Part shown: positions 1 through 10,700 of the stretch, piece by piece | Layout: every line of letters begins with the position of its first letter | How positions within the stretch are numbered: the first letter of the stretch is position 1 | Origin: Cylindrotheca closterium | Lineage: Eukaryota > Bacillariophyta > Bacillariophyceae > Bacillariales > Bacillariaceae | Direction of reading: 5' to 3' | Length of the DNA: 64,000 nt | Assembly: GCA_933822405.4 (NCBI GenBank) | Contig: CAKOGP040002424.1 | Span: forward strand, 663,108 to 727,107 | Program-made: the position numbers and the translations under genes | Notes under the pieces: generated by a model | Databases searched by the model: none | Seen by the model: the letters and a program-made list of their open reading frames with translations, nothing else | What the model was told of the DNA's origin: nothing

Positions 1-350
1 ACGCTGGGAAGCACTGTAAAAAAAGGGTTTACAAAATGAATAAACGTAAATGACTGTCAAAGTTCTCGTGTACGGTACAGTGTCATTACTACAAAACACG
101 TTGGACTCAGTATGACTCCACGGGAGTCTACAGTATGTGGTCATCGCAGGCCCAAGGAAAAGAATACCACGAAAGTCACGCCCAATAATAAAATTTCAAA
201 AAGTCATGTGGCAAAAGAACGTCCGACACGTCCATCAAATCTGGGACATGCCGAAAAAATCTGTAAATGATTTTTTTGGTCAAAAATGGCACTCCTTCCA
301 GAAGGAGAAAAGCGAGCCATTGTCCTTCCGCCAGTGCGAGAAATTGCAAA

Positions 351-560
351 AGGCCTCAAATGTCTGTAGATGGTCGTGTAAACTCAGGAAAAACCTGTAG
401 ATAGTCGTGAAAATCGAAAATTCTCTGTAGACAATCGTGATTGTGAACCAATAAATGTTACTTAACAAAACCACGACCATCTACAGAGAATCTTCGATCT
501 TCACGATTATCTACAGGTTTTTTCTGAATTTTCACGACCATCTACAGGTATTTGAGGCCT
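351..560. repeat. Hairpin 1 of a foldback repeat cluster
   Basis: An imperfect inverted repeat of about 95 nt per arm. It opens with AGGCCTCAAAT and closes with its complement ATTTGAGGCCT. Each arm holds three copies of a module with core CTGTAGATRRTCGTG, forward in the left arm and reversed in the right. The loop (about 446-470) contains TTACTTAACAA. No protein is supported. It could be a foldback or MITE-like element, or a source of double-stranded RNA. Confidence 0.85.
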
Positions 561-613
561 ATTTCAATTAACGCGCCATCGAATTCTACTTAACAATAGT
601 CGCGTAGAACAAG

Positions 614-812
614 AAGTTCTCTGTAGATGATCGTGAAGACAAAAAGTTCTCTGTAGATGGTCGTGAAAATTCAAAAGTCTCTGTAGATAATCGTGGAATC
701 GAAGCGATAAGTATTACTTAACAAGTTCCACGATCATCTACAGAGACTTTTGAATTCTCACGACCATCTACAGAGAACTTTCTGTCTTCACGATCATCTA
801 CAGGGATTTATC
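614..812. repeat. Hairpin 2 of the foldback cluster
   Basis: Three forward copies of the CTGTAGATRRTCGTG module are followed by a loop containing GATAAGTATTACTTAACAAG and three reverse copies. The loop motif is shared with hairpins 1 and 3. A spacer containing TTAACGCGCCA follows, as it also follows hairpin 1, so the larger unit is hairpin plus spacer. Confidence 0.85.
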
Positions 813-842
813 ATTTAACGCGCCACCACCGTCTATATAACA

Positions 843-1005
843 AAAGTCTGTAGATGATCGTGAAGATTCAAAGTTCTCTGTAGATGATCGTGAAAACTCA
901 AAAGTCTCTGTAGATAATCGTGGAATTGAACCGATAAGTATTACTTAACAAATTTCACGATCATCTACAGAGAACTTTGAATCTTCACGATCATCTACAG
1001 ATAAT
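843..1005. repeat. Hairpin 3 of the foldback cluster
   Basis: Three forward module copies, the same GATAAGTATTACTTAACAA loop and two reverse copies. The arms are nearly exact complements. This unit is one module shorter than hairpin 2 on its right side. Together the three hairpins hold 17 copies of the module. Confidence 0.85.
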
Positions 1006-1110
1006 TTTCAATTAACATGCTACATCAATTTGTCGTATTCATAAAGTAATGGAGATGTAAATTCTGAATTTCTTTAAATGATCATTAAAACTCGAAACTC
1101 TCTGTTTGAG

Positions 1111-1215
1111 GTCTATAACTACTGCAAGCGCAACCATGTACAGGGGGTGGGACCTCTTCAAGCGCAACCGTGTGATTGATGGGACCTCTGCAAGTGCAAC
1201 CGCCCTGTTTATTGA
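1111..1215. repeat. Short tandem repeat, about three imperfect units
   Basis: Three imperfect copies of a unit of roughly 35 nt with the core CAAGCGCAACCRTGT, two of them preceded by GGGACCTCT. The spacing is slightly irregular. No coding potential is evident. Just downstream (1372-1413 and 1414-1453) is an independent duplication with the core AGGCCTGTTCC then CGGACCGCCAAGTGAAAC. Confidence 0.6.
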
Positions 1216-1371
1216 CAACAACTTTGGCTCGCGATCAAAATATACTTAGACGATTGAATAAAACCTTTCAGTCAAAACCGCGGGACCGCTTTTCAGAACA
1301 AGATATTTTTGATATTTAGAAAGAGAAAAAAATAATAAACAAATTGCATTTTTCTATTTAAGGTCTTTTTT

Positions 1372-1453
1372 AGGCCTGTTCCATCGACGAACGGACCGCC
1401 AAGTGAAACCTTTAGGCCTGTTCCCGTCGACGAGCGGACCGCCAAGTGAAACA
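1372..1453. repeat. Tandem duplication, 42-nt period
   Basis: Two copies of a roughly 40-nt unit start AGGCCTGTTCC and end CGGACCGCCAAGTGAAAC, with a few substitutions and a 42-nt offset. They lie about 170 nt upstream of the start of the plastid protein gene and may fall in its promoter. Confidence 0.7.
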
Positions 1454-1623
1454 CATATCTTCCTGCGGCAGGGGGTGCTTTGGTCGGGAAAAAATGAAAT
1501 CTACAGATTTTTTCGGGATGTCCCTGACTGATTCAAACAGAAAAACTCCAACGACATTTCCAACAGATCAGGAGCATAAAACAGACGGCAATTGGAGTTC
1601 TCACAGCACACTGCCAATTGAAA

Positions 1624-2422
1624 ATGTCCATCTCAAAGATCACCTTCCTCTGTGTACTCTTGATTGCTGTCTTCTCGTCAAGGAGTGCTTTAGCATTTAC
1701 TGGAAACCAATGTTTGAAGTCTAATCGTGATTCGTTGAGCAGAGTTTCTTCTCGAGGGAGAAGTTTTGAAGCCAGCAAAACTTTGGCGATAGTCCATAAC
1801 AAGGATTATTATACCGGTCACTATCACTACCATGCCCCAATTCACACTCTGGTTCAGACCGAAGCTGCCACTAGAGAGAAAAACTTTGTTTCGAGAATGA
1901 TTCCTTCACAGCTATCCAATTTGTTTCACTTCGACAAGTCCAAGGCTGCCTCGATGGGAGTTGCCTTCGCAATGACCTACAATTTCATCAGCAATATCAA
2001 TGGCTCGATAACGTTATCGACCGCATGGTACATTGCATCTGCACGAGTAAGTAATTATTATTGTTACACCAATGAATGGAACACATTGAATTCCACCTTT
2101 TGCTAACCATTTGGGATTTCCTTTTTTTTTACGACTACAGACTGGACTCTCCCCACTTGTGGCTGGTCAATGGAAGTCACTCATGTCTGCCTATGGTAGT
2201 CTATATCTCTTGGTCACCATCATGAGACCCCTGCGATTTGCCATGGCACTATCGCTCACCAAACATACCGAACGATTGATTGAGGAAACTCAATCTAGGT
2301 TGGGATGCGCTCGACCTATTGCCGTTGGCGTAGATGTCGTCATGGGACTTGTTCTGTGGCTTAGTACAATGGCAGGAGGCGTCTTGACTGCTAGTGCGCT
2401 ATCTGGTGTTCCCGTCTTGTAA
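1624..2422 (+). CDS. Predicted plastid-targeted membrane protein, possibly FAM210/DUF1279-like
   Basis: Two exons (1624-2046 and 2141-2422) joined by a 94-nt GTAAGT...CAG intron give about 234 residues. The ATG at 1624 begins a hydrophobic signal peptide ending in SALAFTGN, which resembles the diatom ASAFAP plastid cleavage motif. The mature part has hydrophobic stretches around residues 100-140 and near the C-terminus (VGVDVVMGLVLWLSTMAGG). The intron falls between the first hydrophobic stretch and a conserved-looking block (GQWKSLMSAYGSLYLL then RPLRFAMAL). This Tyr-rich helix followed by a basic RPxR motif is reminiscent of DUF1279/FAM210 membrane proteins, but I offer that only as a possibility. 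The plastid location is inferred from the N-terminus; the molecular function is unknown. Confidence 0.72.
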
Positions 2423-2701
2423 CTACTGTACAAAACAAAGCATAAGCTGCCGACCTTATACGGTCAGGCGCTTGATGGGCCACAATTTTATAGCTAGGCA
2501 AGCTGCAAACAAACAAAACAAACACTTTGAGAGCGCTCTCCAGAACATTCATGCATAATGTATTTCCAATTTGAAATGCAACGAATATTGTTATATAGAG
2601 GATTATACAACAAATGTAAAATACACAAAAAGAGGATATAAATAAATCCCATGTTATGATGTAATAGCCTTGTGTATGTTGTTCAAGAACAAAGTAACTA
2701 G

Positions 2702-4207
2702 CTAACTAGCCAGGATCAGATAATCGGCAAGACTGACCACTGCCATAAAGAGAGCACTGTCTCGCATCAATTCTTTTCGCTCTCGTCCCTTTCCTTGCAG
2801 GACCCATAAGTCTTCTCGATAACTCTTGAGAATTTCAGTTCCGATCCTATCCAAATGAGTAAAGTGTTCTCGTTGGACTTCTCGGAATTCGGGCAAGGAA
2901 ATCTTGGGACTCAGTTCAACGTATCGCTTGCGGTCACTCCATCCCGACTCCACCATGATGGATTCGAGTTTGTTGTCTTGATGAGCCTTTTCAGCCCAAG
3001 CATAGATACATCGCAATCGATGTGGCATTTCGACTTCATCTTCAAAGGTTTTCTGAACGGCTTTGTCAAACATTTTGATGAGCTGTTTTTTCATGTTGGC
3101 CTCGCGTCGTCTTTGTCGCCACCCCTTTTGCGGTGGCGATGGTTTTGCGTCGCCGTCACTTGCTTCCAAGGCCGCTGCCGCCAAGTCAGCCTCTGTCGCT
3201 GGTTCTTCATTCAATGCCAATTCAAAGAGTCGTGGCAATGCCAACTGCACTGGAGCTAAACACAGTTCTGCTACAAGAGTAATTTCAGATTCGTCCAATA
3301 GACCATCATCATCCTTATCAATAAAGTCCCATGCCGCATCCACTCGTTCCGAACAACTTCCTGACAAGTGTGCAAACAAGTACTTGTACACCTTGGCGGT
3401 GGGCAGTGTCCTGGCTTGTGGCTCTACAGATATTCCCTGGGTGGCTGCCCGATCCACGTCTCCGTCCGACACCGTCGTACAAGCATCCCAGGAGGCCAAA
3501 AAGTGTTCCATGGCGGCTTCCATCAATTGAAATCTCAACAACAAAACGGCCTGCGAAAAGGGTTCGTCCTGGACTTGCAGCAAAGGTTCCGATGTATGTT
3601 TTTCCAATTCGTCTTGTTCTTCAATCGAGGTCGGATCTAGATAGTCTCTGACATCTTTAAGGCAGTTAGATGTCGATGATATATGGCTGTTCTTCATGGT
3701 ATCAATGTGTTCTTTGACAATTGCCAAATGAGCTTCCCACTTGTCCTTGTCCATTCCTTCGGGCATTTTGGCCTGTTGTTCCACCAACCATTCCGAACAT
3801 TCTGCAATGACTGGGGTAGTAATATCCGTGGTAGAATCAATCGTCTTGGAAATGAGTTGCAAACCATCTACGAGGTACAAATCTTGCAATTGACTTTCGG
3901 TAGCGGCATCGTCCAAGCTTTCCATACCGTCCTTGAGTTCCGTTCGCAGTTCGTTCAACTTGTCGCGTTTGGCCGAGGTGGGAGCCCAAATGCCTCCGGC
4001 TGTGGTGACATCCTTGGCGGTAGGAATTCGACTCTCACCCTGCTGTTGGGGTGATGATGGAGCACTGGGAGCCATGGGACTGAATCCCATTAATTTGTCA
4101 GAAAAGGCGCGTCTCGCCAGATTCAGCTGTGGTGGTGGTGCATGTCGAGGAGATTGCCGCAAAAGCAGGGACCGTGCCACTGTTTTGGACAGTCTTCTCG
4201 GAAGCAT
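2702..4207 (-). CDS. Predicted mitochondrial protein with one EF-hand
   Basis: A single-exon gene of 501 residues starting at ATG 4207. The N-terminus (MLPRRLSKTVARSLLLRQ) is basic, rich in Arg, Ser and Leu and free of acidic residues, as expected of a mitochondrial presequence. Around residues 292-312 the loop FIDKDDDGLLDESEI fits the EF-hand calcium-binding consensus with Asp/Asn at the 1, 3 and 5 positions and Glu at 12. No second clear EF-hand was seen. A strongly basic patch (KGWRQRRREANMKKQ) follows at about residues 360-375. The rest is mostly helical and unrecognised. It is divergently transcribed from MCM9, with about 345 bp between the two starts. Calcium binding is likely; any more specific role is unknown. 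Confidence 0.8.
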   Translation of the reverse strand: MLPRRLSKTVARSLLLRQSPRHAPPPQLNLARRAFSDKLMGFSPMAPSAPSSPQQQGESRIPTAKDVTTAGGIWAPTSAKRDKLNELRTELKDGMESLDDAATESQLQDLYLVDGLQLISKTIDSTTDITTPVIAECSEWLVEQQAKMPEGMDKDKWEAHLAIVKEHIDTMKNSHISSTSNCLKDVRDYLDPTSIEEQDELEKHTSEPLLQVQDEPFSQAVLLLRFQLMEAAMEHFLASWDACTTVSDGDVDRAATQGISVEPQARTLPTAKVYKYLFAHLSGSCSERVDAAWDFIDKDDDGLLDESEITLVAELCLAPVQLALPRLFELALNEEPATEADLAAAALEASDGDAKPSPPQKGWRQRRREANMKKQLIKMFDKAVQKTFEDEVEMPHRLRCIYAWAEKAHQDNKLESIMVESGWSDRKRYVELSPKISLPEFREVQREHFTHLDRIGTEILKSYREDLWVLQGKGRERKELMRDSALFMAVVSLADYLILAS

Positions 4208-4552
4208 TGTTTATTGCGTGTGGATGATCTAATGAATGAATAAAATAGAAATTTAAAAGGGAGAATAGTTTGGTGGGAGCTTCTTCAAGAGTTGAGGAGT
4301 GAGTCGTCAGTTATGCTGAGGTTGAAAATGGTGATGTTTCGATTTTGGATGATGTCGATACGAGTGGAGGACGGACGTGGGTTTGAGTCACGAGTGGGAC
4401 TCGGCATTGGTTCGCGCTCAAAATTTTCTTTGCACACCTCAACAACCAATACAACAACAACTATTGAAATATCACCATACTCACCTCATTCAAACTATTT
4501 GCCACCCAATGACTCAACTCATTAGCAGCAATAGAAGTAACCAAGACCAAAG

Positions 4553-7522
4553 ATGAGGCCAAACGGCACAACAATAGAGGCAGAAAACGCTGTATGGACG
4601 GCCGAAAAGCTCCAACGAGCCAACTACAAAGATTTGGGCAGCCCCAGTGAAGTCGAAAATCGGTTCTTGCAGCACCTATTGTCGCCTCAGAACTCGTGTC
4701 GTGCCGCTATTACTGTCTTGTTGACGGCACAGAGTACCACCACCCGAGATTTCTCCCTTGAGATTGATGCTTTTGAACTCTTGCTGGCGGATTGCGTTTT
4801 GGGACAAATGTTGCTCAAGTATCCTTCCACACTTCTGCGAATTTTGGAAAATTCCATAGTGAGGGCCCAAAAAGTATTAAAGGCAGAACACGAGCAGCAA
4901 GAACTTGACAATGATAGCGATGACGACAATTCTGTGGAAAACAATTCCAGCCGACCCATGTCGGTCAAGGGTGACCAGCAATCCTCGGGGGCTCAGTCCA
5001 CTCGGGTACACGCACGACTGGTGCACTTGCCACCCACCATTACCCGCAATTCGGTCGCTTCCATGACGGCCAAAGACGTGGGCAAGATTGTGCAACTGTC
5101 GGGAACCGTCGTGAGAACTTCCTCGGTCCAAATGTACGAATCCGCCCGAAAGTACAAATGTACCGGCAAGGATGGTTGCGGCCAAACCTTTATGCAAAAT
5201 GCCGATTTGGAACAACGGACCAATGCCATGGCCAAGCCGGATCGGTGTCCTCTTATACTAGACAATTGTGGACAGCGATGCAAAGGTACCAATTTGCAAC
5301 ATCAAAAGGATGGATCCATTCACACGGATTATCAAGAAATCAAAATTCAAGAGGCTGCCAGTAAAATTGGAATTGGACACATTCCACGAAGCCTCATGGT
5401 CAAGCTTCAACACGATTTGGTGGATTCGTGTCAACCGGGGGACGAAGTGCAATTGGTCGGTTCCCTCATTGCGCAATGGCACCAGTCGAGTCAGCAACCG
5501 GGGATTGAATCCAATGTTGGCATGGCATTGGACGCCCATTCCATCCGAGTCGTTCAAGAAAATTCTTCCTCGGCTTGGAAACAATCAGGGGATCCCAGTA
5601 ATAGTAACACCAACCCGTCGGCCGAAATGGAAAAATTCAAAAAGGAATTTGATGCCTTTTGGCAACATCCATTGCATCAATCGAAACCAATTGCGGCACG
5701 GGACTTTATATGCAAGGCGGTCTGTCCCAAATTGTACGGATTGCACATTATCAAGCTGGGATTGCTGATTACATTAATTGGTGGAGTCCAAGGAACGGAA
5801 ACCAGCAATAGCCATGATCGACAGCAACAAGAGAGGACTACTGACTTTGCACAACAACACTTTGAAGGAGGAGAACAAGGAGGAGAACAAGAGCAAGATC
5901 GAGAAGATGTCTATCTCGATGGTGCACCCCAACCCTTTCAAATGAACTTTAATGATCGTGGCTCCAATAGTACTAGTAATATCAACTATGGCGGCGGTGG
6001 TGGTACAAACAATCAAAGCCAACAACAACAACGAAAGAAACGAAAACAAGAGACTGCGGTAGAGATTAGACGACGAGACATGTCGCACATTCTCATTGTG
6101 GGGGATCCAGGAACTGGCAAGGTATGTATTTGTGGTAAACGTAGCTTTTCTTTTTGTGTGGATGCTTGCAAGACAAGTCTAACACTTGCGGCTCTCTAGT
6201 CCCAAATATTACGGTTTGCAGCAGCACTTTGTCCTCGATCCGTCCTGACTACGGGTGTGGGTACCAGTGCTGCTGGTCTCACTTGTGCAGCAGTCCGAGA
6301 TGGGGCCGACAAGGAATTTGCACTGGAGGCTGGTGCTTTGGTGCTCGCAGACAAGGGGATTTGTTGCATTGACGAGTTTGGCTGCATCCGCAGTGAAGAT
6401 CGAACTACCATTCACGAGGCAATGGAACAACAAACATTGTCCGTGGCCAAGGCGGGAATTGTGTGCAAACTAAATTGTCGGGCTACCATTATTGCCGTCA
6501 TGAATCCAAAGGATTGTATCTATGATAATCATTCGTCCTTGTCCAACAATACGGGGCTGGGGACGCCACTCTTGTCTCGGTTTGATCTCATTTTCAAATT
6601 GGTGGATACTTCCGATGCGGAACGAGACAGCAATGTGACTACCTATCTATTGAACCGAGCGATTCAGGTAAGCTTCAGGACTGCAATTAGTACGCTGGTG
6701 GGTTGTAAAAAGCAGCTGTTGTCTCACTTGAAATGAAACATTCGTAGGGTACTGGGTTAGATGTCACAAACGCCAAGGACGGAAGTGAAATTGAGGAGGC
6801 ACCATGGCAAATGGAAAAGCTCCGGGCATACATTTCCATTGTCAAGGAACGCTTTGAGCCAATCATCAGTGACGATGCTGCCATTTTGTTGGAGAGACAC
6901 TACGAAAAAGTGCGGTCGGCCCAAAGCTCTGTGATTCCCGTGACGGTTCGATTTCTCGAGTCGTTGATTCGTTTGACACAAGCCCATGCACGGCTCATGC
7001 ATCGAAATGAAGCGATTCTGCAAGATGCCGTAGCCGTCTTGCGAGTGATGGAATGCACGGCGTATGCCTATGGTGGCTTTGACGGCAATGTATCAGGTAA
7101 GCAGGCAAAAGAAAGATGGAGTGATGTCTGTTCAACTTCGTCTTGGGCGGTGATTCTCACTCATTGTTTACCTATTTGCAGATTCCGAAAATGTCATGTA
7201 TTGTGATCCAATGTACATGGACGAATCAGATCGGCAACCAGACGAAGACTTTCTTTGCTTTGAGTATTTGATATTGAAACGATATGACATGCTGCACCAC
7301 ACAACGGACGAACGGCGAAAAAAGGCAGAAGATCTATTGTATCCACCAGACGATGGTTTTGCCGAAACATCAGGAGTAGGAATGGAAAGTTGGCTTGGTA
7401 TTGAGCATCCTCGAGAGAGGCAAGTGGAACGAAGCACTGTTCAGCACGATCACTACGGCCGAGATTACATTTTTCCCGACAAATCACAGCGCACACCACG
7501 GAAAAGAAGCCGGAACCAGTGA
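4553..7522 (+). CDS. MCM9: MCM9-type minichromosome maintenance helicase
   Basis: Four exons (4553-6121, 6200-6667, 6748-7096, 7182-7522) with introns of 78-85 nt give about 908 residues. An N-terminal MCM fold with a Cys zinc-binding cluster (CTGKDGCG then CP...CGQRC, about residues 202-245) precedes the AAA+ core. Walker A is GDPGTGKSQ, with the first intron splitting it right after GTGK. Walker B is CCIDEF, the following block [20 protein letters not shown] is characteristic of MCM9, and the arginine-finger region is [11 protein letters not shown]9 acts with MCM8 in homologous-recombination repair and mismatch-linked DNA unwinding. A long Gln/Glu/Gly-rich insertion (about residues 425-505) sits just before Walker A and is unusual for the family. 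The C-terminal tail is short and basic (RKRSRNQ). Confidence 0.92.
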
Positions 7523-7780
7523 CGGTAGATACTTTACTGCAGTTGTAACGTTACAAATCGATAGACTAGCGTTATTGGGACAAACAAATATAAAAGTACT
7601 AGTGCACTTTCCAGAGTAGAAAACTCGCACCATTGGTTTTGGGACTATAATAGTCCAGTCGTCCAATCAAAACCAATGCTCAAAATCGATGGCAATATAA
7701 CCGCAACCTTTCTCAATCATCGTGCCTCCAATTCTATGTCCCTGTAGTTCCAGTAGCTTTTTAAAAACGTGACCATCATC

Positions 7781-10700
7781 ATGACAAAGGAAGCGACTCC
7801 ACTATGGATAACGCCACTATTGAATTACAAGCAGCCAGAGGTTACAGTCGGCCACTACGAAGTCGTTCAAAGGGTTGTGATGCCGTCGCCACATCCCAAC
7901 AAGAAAGAAGCAGAAATTGAAACTTCGGTCGAAAACTTTATTCGACCAGAGGGAAATGTAGCCTGGCGACGGGTGGCTGTCCGAAGTGGGCCCTCCTGTC
8001 ACGAACAAACCATGCACGCTTCGTTCGTGTTGCCAGAGGACCGGCAGAACCTTTCGGGGAAATCCTCGATTGTCTGTTGGGCGGCATTTCCAGAACAACC
8101 AGACCACAAGCTTCTCTGTGTTCTTGCCAGTGCTACATTGTTGTGTATATACGATGTGTATCCAAAGGGCAAAGCGTACACTCTCGGAGGGGAAGGCCAC
8201 TCAATACCGTTGCCATTTGAAGCATGTGGGGTTTATGCGATTGATGACGGTCAGGGGTTGCTGCTACAAAGAACTGAGACCCTAGAGGACAATCTAGCAT
8301 TTGATGCTCAAAATAGAACATGGACTTCTACTGGACTCCAAGGAGAAGATGAAGATGACGGATTTGTGCTCAAAGCACCACCTCGTCCTCTTCGTTTTCG
8401 AGAATCGACGGGAACGGAATTTGGCAGTCTCAGCATGCCCAACAATCCTACCACTGCTCCGAGCCTATTTTCACTGTCTCATCCTCTAGATGACATATTA
8501 CCAGTGTCCAATATTCGTGATGCCGACTCACAAAACTCGCCCTTTGAAGATGTCTTTGAAAAAATTCTGTTTGTGGGAGTGGTTCGATGGGTTGATCCTG
8601 CAACCACTGCTGCCGAAAGAAAAGAACACTTGCAGCCAATCTGCGTGACGTATCATACCCATAAGAAAGTGTAAGTTGACGACACGATATAGATTGGTGC
8701 AATATGCTCATTCGGAATGATAATCACTCACACATGTGTTCCACAATAGACACGCCATCTGGGAAATAAAGAACTCTCCACCACCTCCACCACAGGCTCC
8801 ACTATGGGAAGTGAGTAGTCAATGGAGGTCTAGTGAGGGATTGAACAGTCACCTCGGTGTATTGCAGCAAGATTTTGATGACATGGTGCTACTGGAACCG
8901 CCACACGATCCGAACGCATCTCGATTCAACCCTGTTGCAAGAAAAGAAGCCCTTGCGGATGCCTTGGGTGTTCGAAAAAGTCCTCACAAAGTAGGGGAAC
9001 ATCCACGAGCGCGAAACCTCCCTTCAAGATCGGCCAATCGACCACGGGCTCAAAAGCCATCGGGAACCAATCTTTCACTACTTTCTCCTTTGTCAAAACC
9101 GGCGACGAACGAAACACTCATGGATATTGATACCACTGTGGAAACAGCGACGAGGCCACCATTGCTCAGCATAGGGCCATTTGCAAGTTTGCATCCCAAG
9201 ATTGCCATGGTACGCATCTATCAAGAGGAGGACATTACAAAAGAAGCTTCCCATATATTTCTGATTTCCAACGAAGAGGGGTCAGGAACACTTACATTGT
9301 GCATGGTGAGACCACGAGATGATGATACCTCGAATCCAAATGAAGTTGTACTGTGCCCCTTAATTTCTGCACGCAAAGGCACTCCAGTGCTGAATGGGAA
9401 CATTGGGCAGTTTCAGGTTGTACCAGTGACGACCATCCCATGCGTATCTGCTGCACCTTTGCAAGCTTCGCCAGTCCCTTGCTGCTTTGTGGGACAGGAA
9501 AAGAAACGATTGGGGCATAGCCACAAGGCAGCGACGGACATGCTGCTGTTACATAATGACAGCCAAGGCCAACGAAAGATGACATTGTGTCGGAACAGCA
9601 TGCCTATCGTGGACTGCGCGGTGCACGAAAACTCTGGTTTTGGCTTTGGGATTGTAGATGATATTCGTGATGCAGTGGGAAACAGAATCGACCTAATTAT
9701 TGAATCGGGATCCAGTGAGCCGGTCTGTCTTCGAACAAGAATAACATTGGAGGTCGAGTCCAATGCTGTCTGCGAGAAAGTCGTTCAAGCCGTCGAAGCA
9801 ACACTTTGTTCTCCAAAATTTCGAGAATCGACTTCCAAGGGAATTGAAGTTGCGCTGAAGATTCGAGCTGACTGCGTTCGGATGCAACAGGCACTTTTGC
9901 AACCACCAGATGGGAGGTCCGCCGTTGATGGAGATGCAGCATCCAAAGCTGTGGGTTCTGTCCTTTGTGCCTTGCTCGTTCTGGAATTGCTTGGCAAAGA
10001 TGTAAACAATAAAAGCAGCCAAGCAATGGAGTCGTCGACTCCTGAAATGAGTGCTTGGGAGTTGCTTTTGAATTCCGAGTACCACAAAAATTATTCCTCT
10101 GCCGAATGCCCTCAGTTAATCCCGCCAAGCGCTAGTGCAATACCAGGCACACTAGACACGTTTTGGCGATGGGACGATCTTGGAGATCTTCACTCTTTGA
10201 CCGTAGAGTGCCTCAAGGAGGATGCCACTTCTTTTGCAGCGTCAGTTTTTGATTCGATGCATGCCGTATACGAAGACTTCAAAGTCTATGGCAGCTCAAG
10301 GGATGAAGGGATTCGCTTTGTGGGATCAATTTTGTGCCAAGTTTGTTCAGTATGCCCGACAAGCGTCGGAATACCCCGAGACCTCTTCATGGGGCACTAT
10401 AGGAGAGATCTTGGTGACGAATTGTTCGAAAGAACTGTCGCTGCAGCAAATATCCAACAAGAATCTGTGGTGACACCGAAGGCGAAGCAACTATCGTCGC
10501 ACCGTTATCCGCCCTGTATCATGTCTTGGGTTGACTCTCGTGTTTCGTGCAAGAATGTTGAATGTGGTTACGAACAAGTACCCCAAGAGTCATCACTCAA
10601 CGCTGGTTGTACGAGAACTCTATCGGTTGTTCGAATTTTCTCTATGCTCTACGGGGATTGTGACAACAGCAGCGCTGGAAAATGCGAGCGGGATCGTCGA

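Noticed and set aside
137..400. Possible small gene of 87 codons
   Set aside because: It begins with a non-ATG start, runs into the first hairpin, and has no recognisable domain or splice partner.
351..1005. CRISPR-like regularly spaced repeats
   Set aside because: Repeats occur in both orientations as foldbacks, the spacers are themselves similar, and the genome is eukaryotic.
7769..7780. Upstream extension of APC1 from GTG
   Set aside because: GTG is not a normal eukaryotic start. ATG 7781 is the first in-frame Met.
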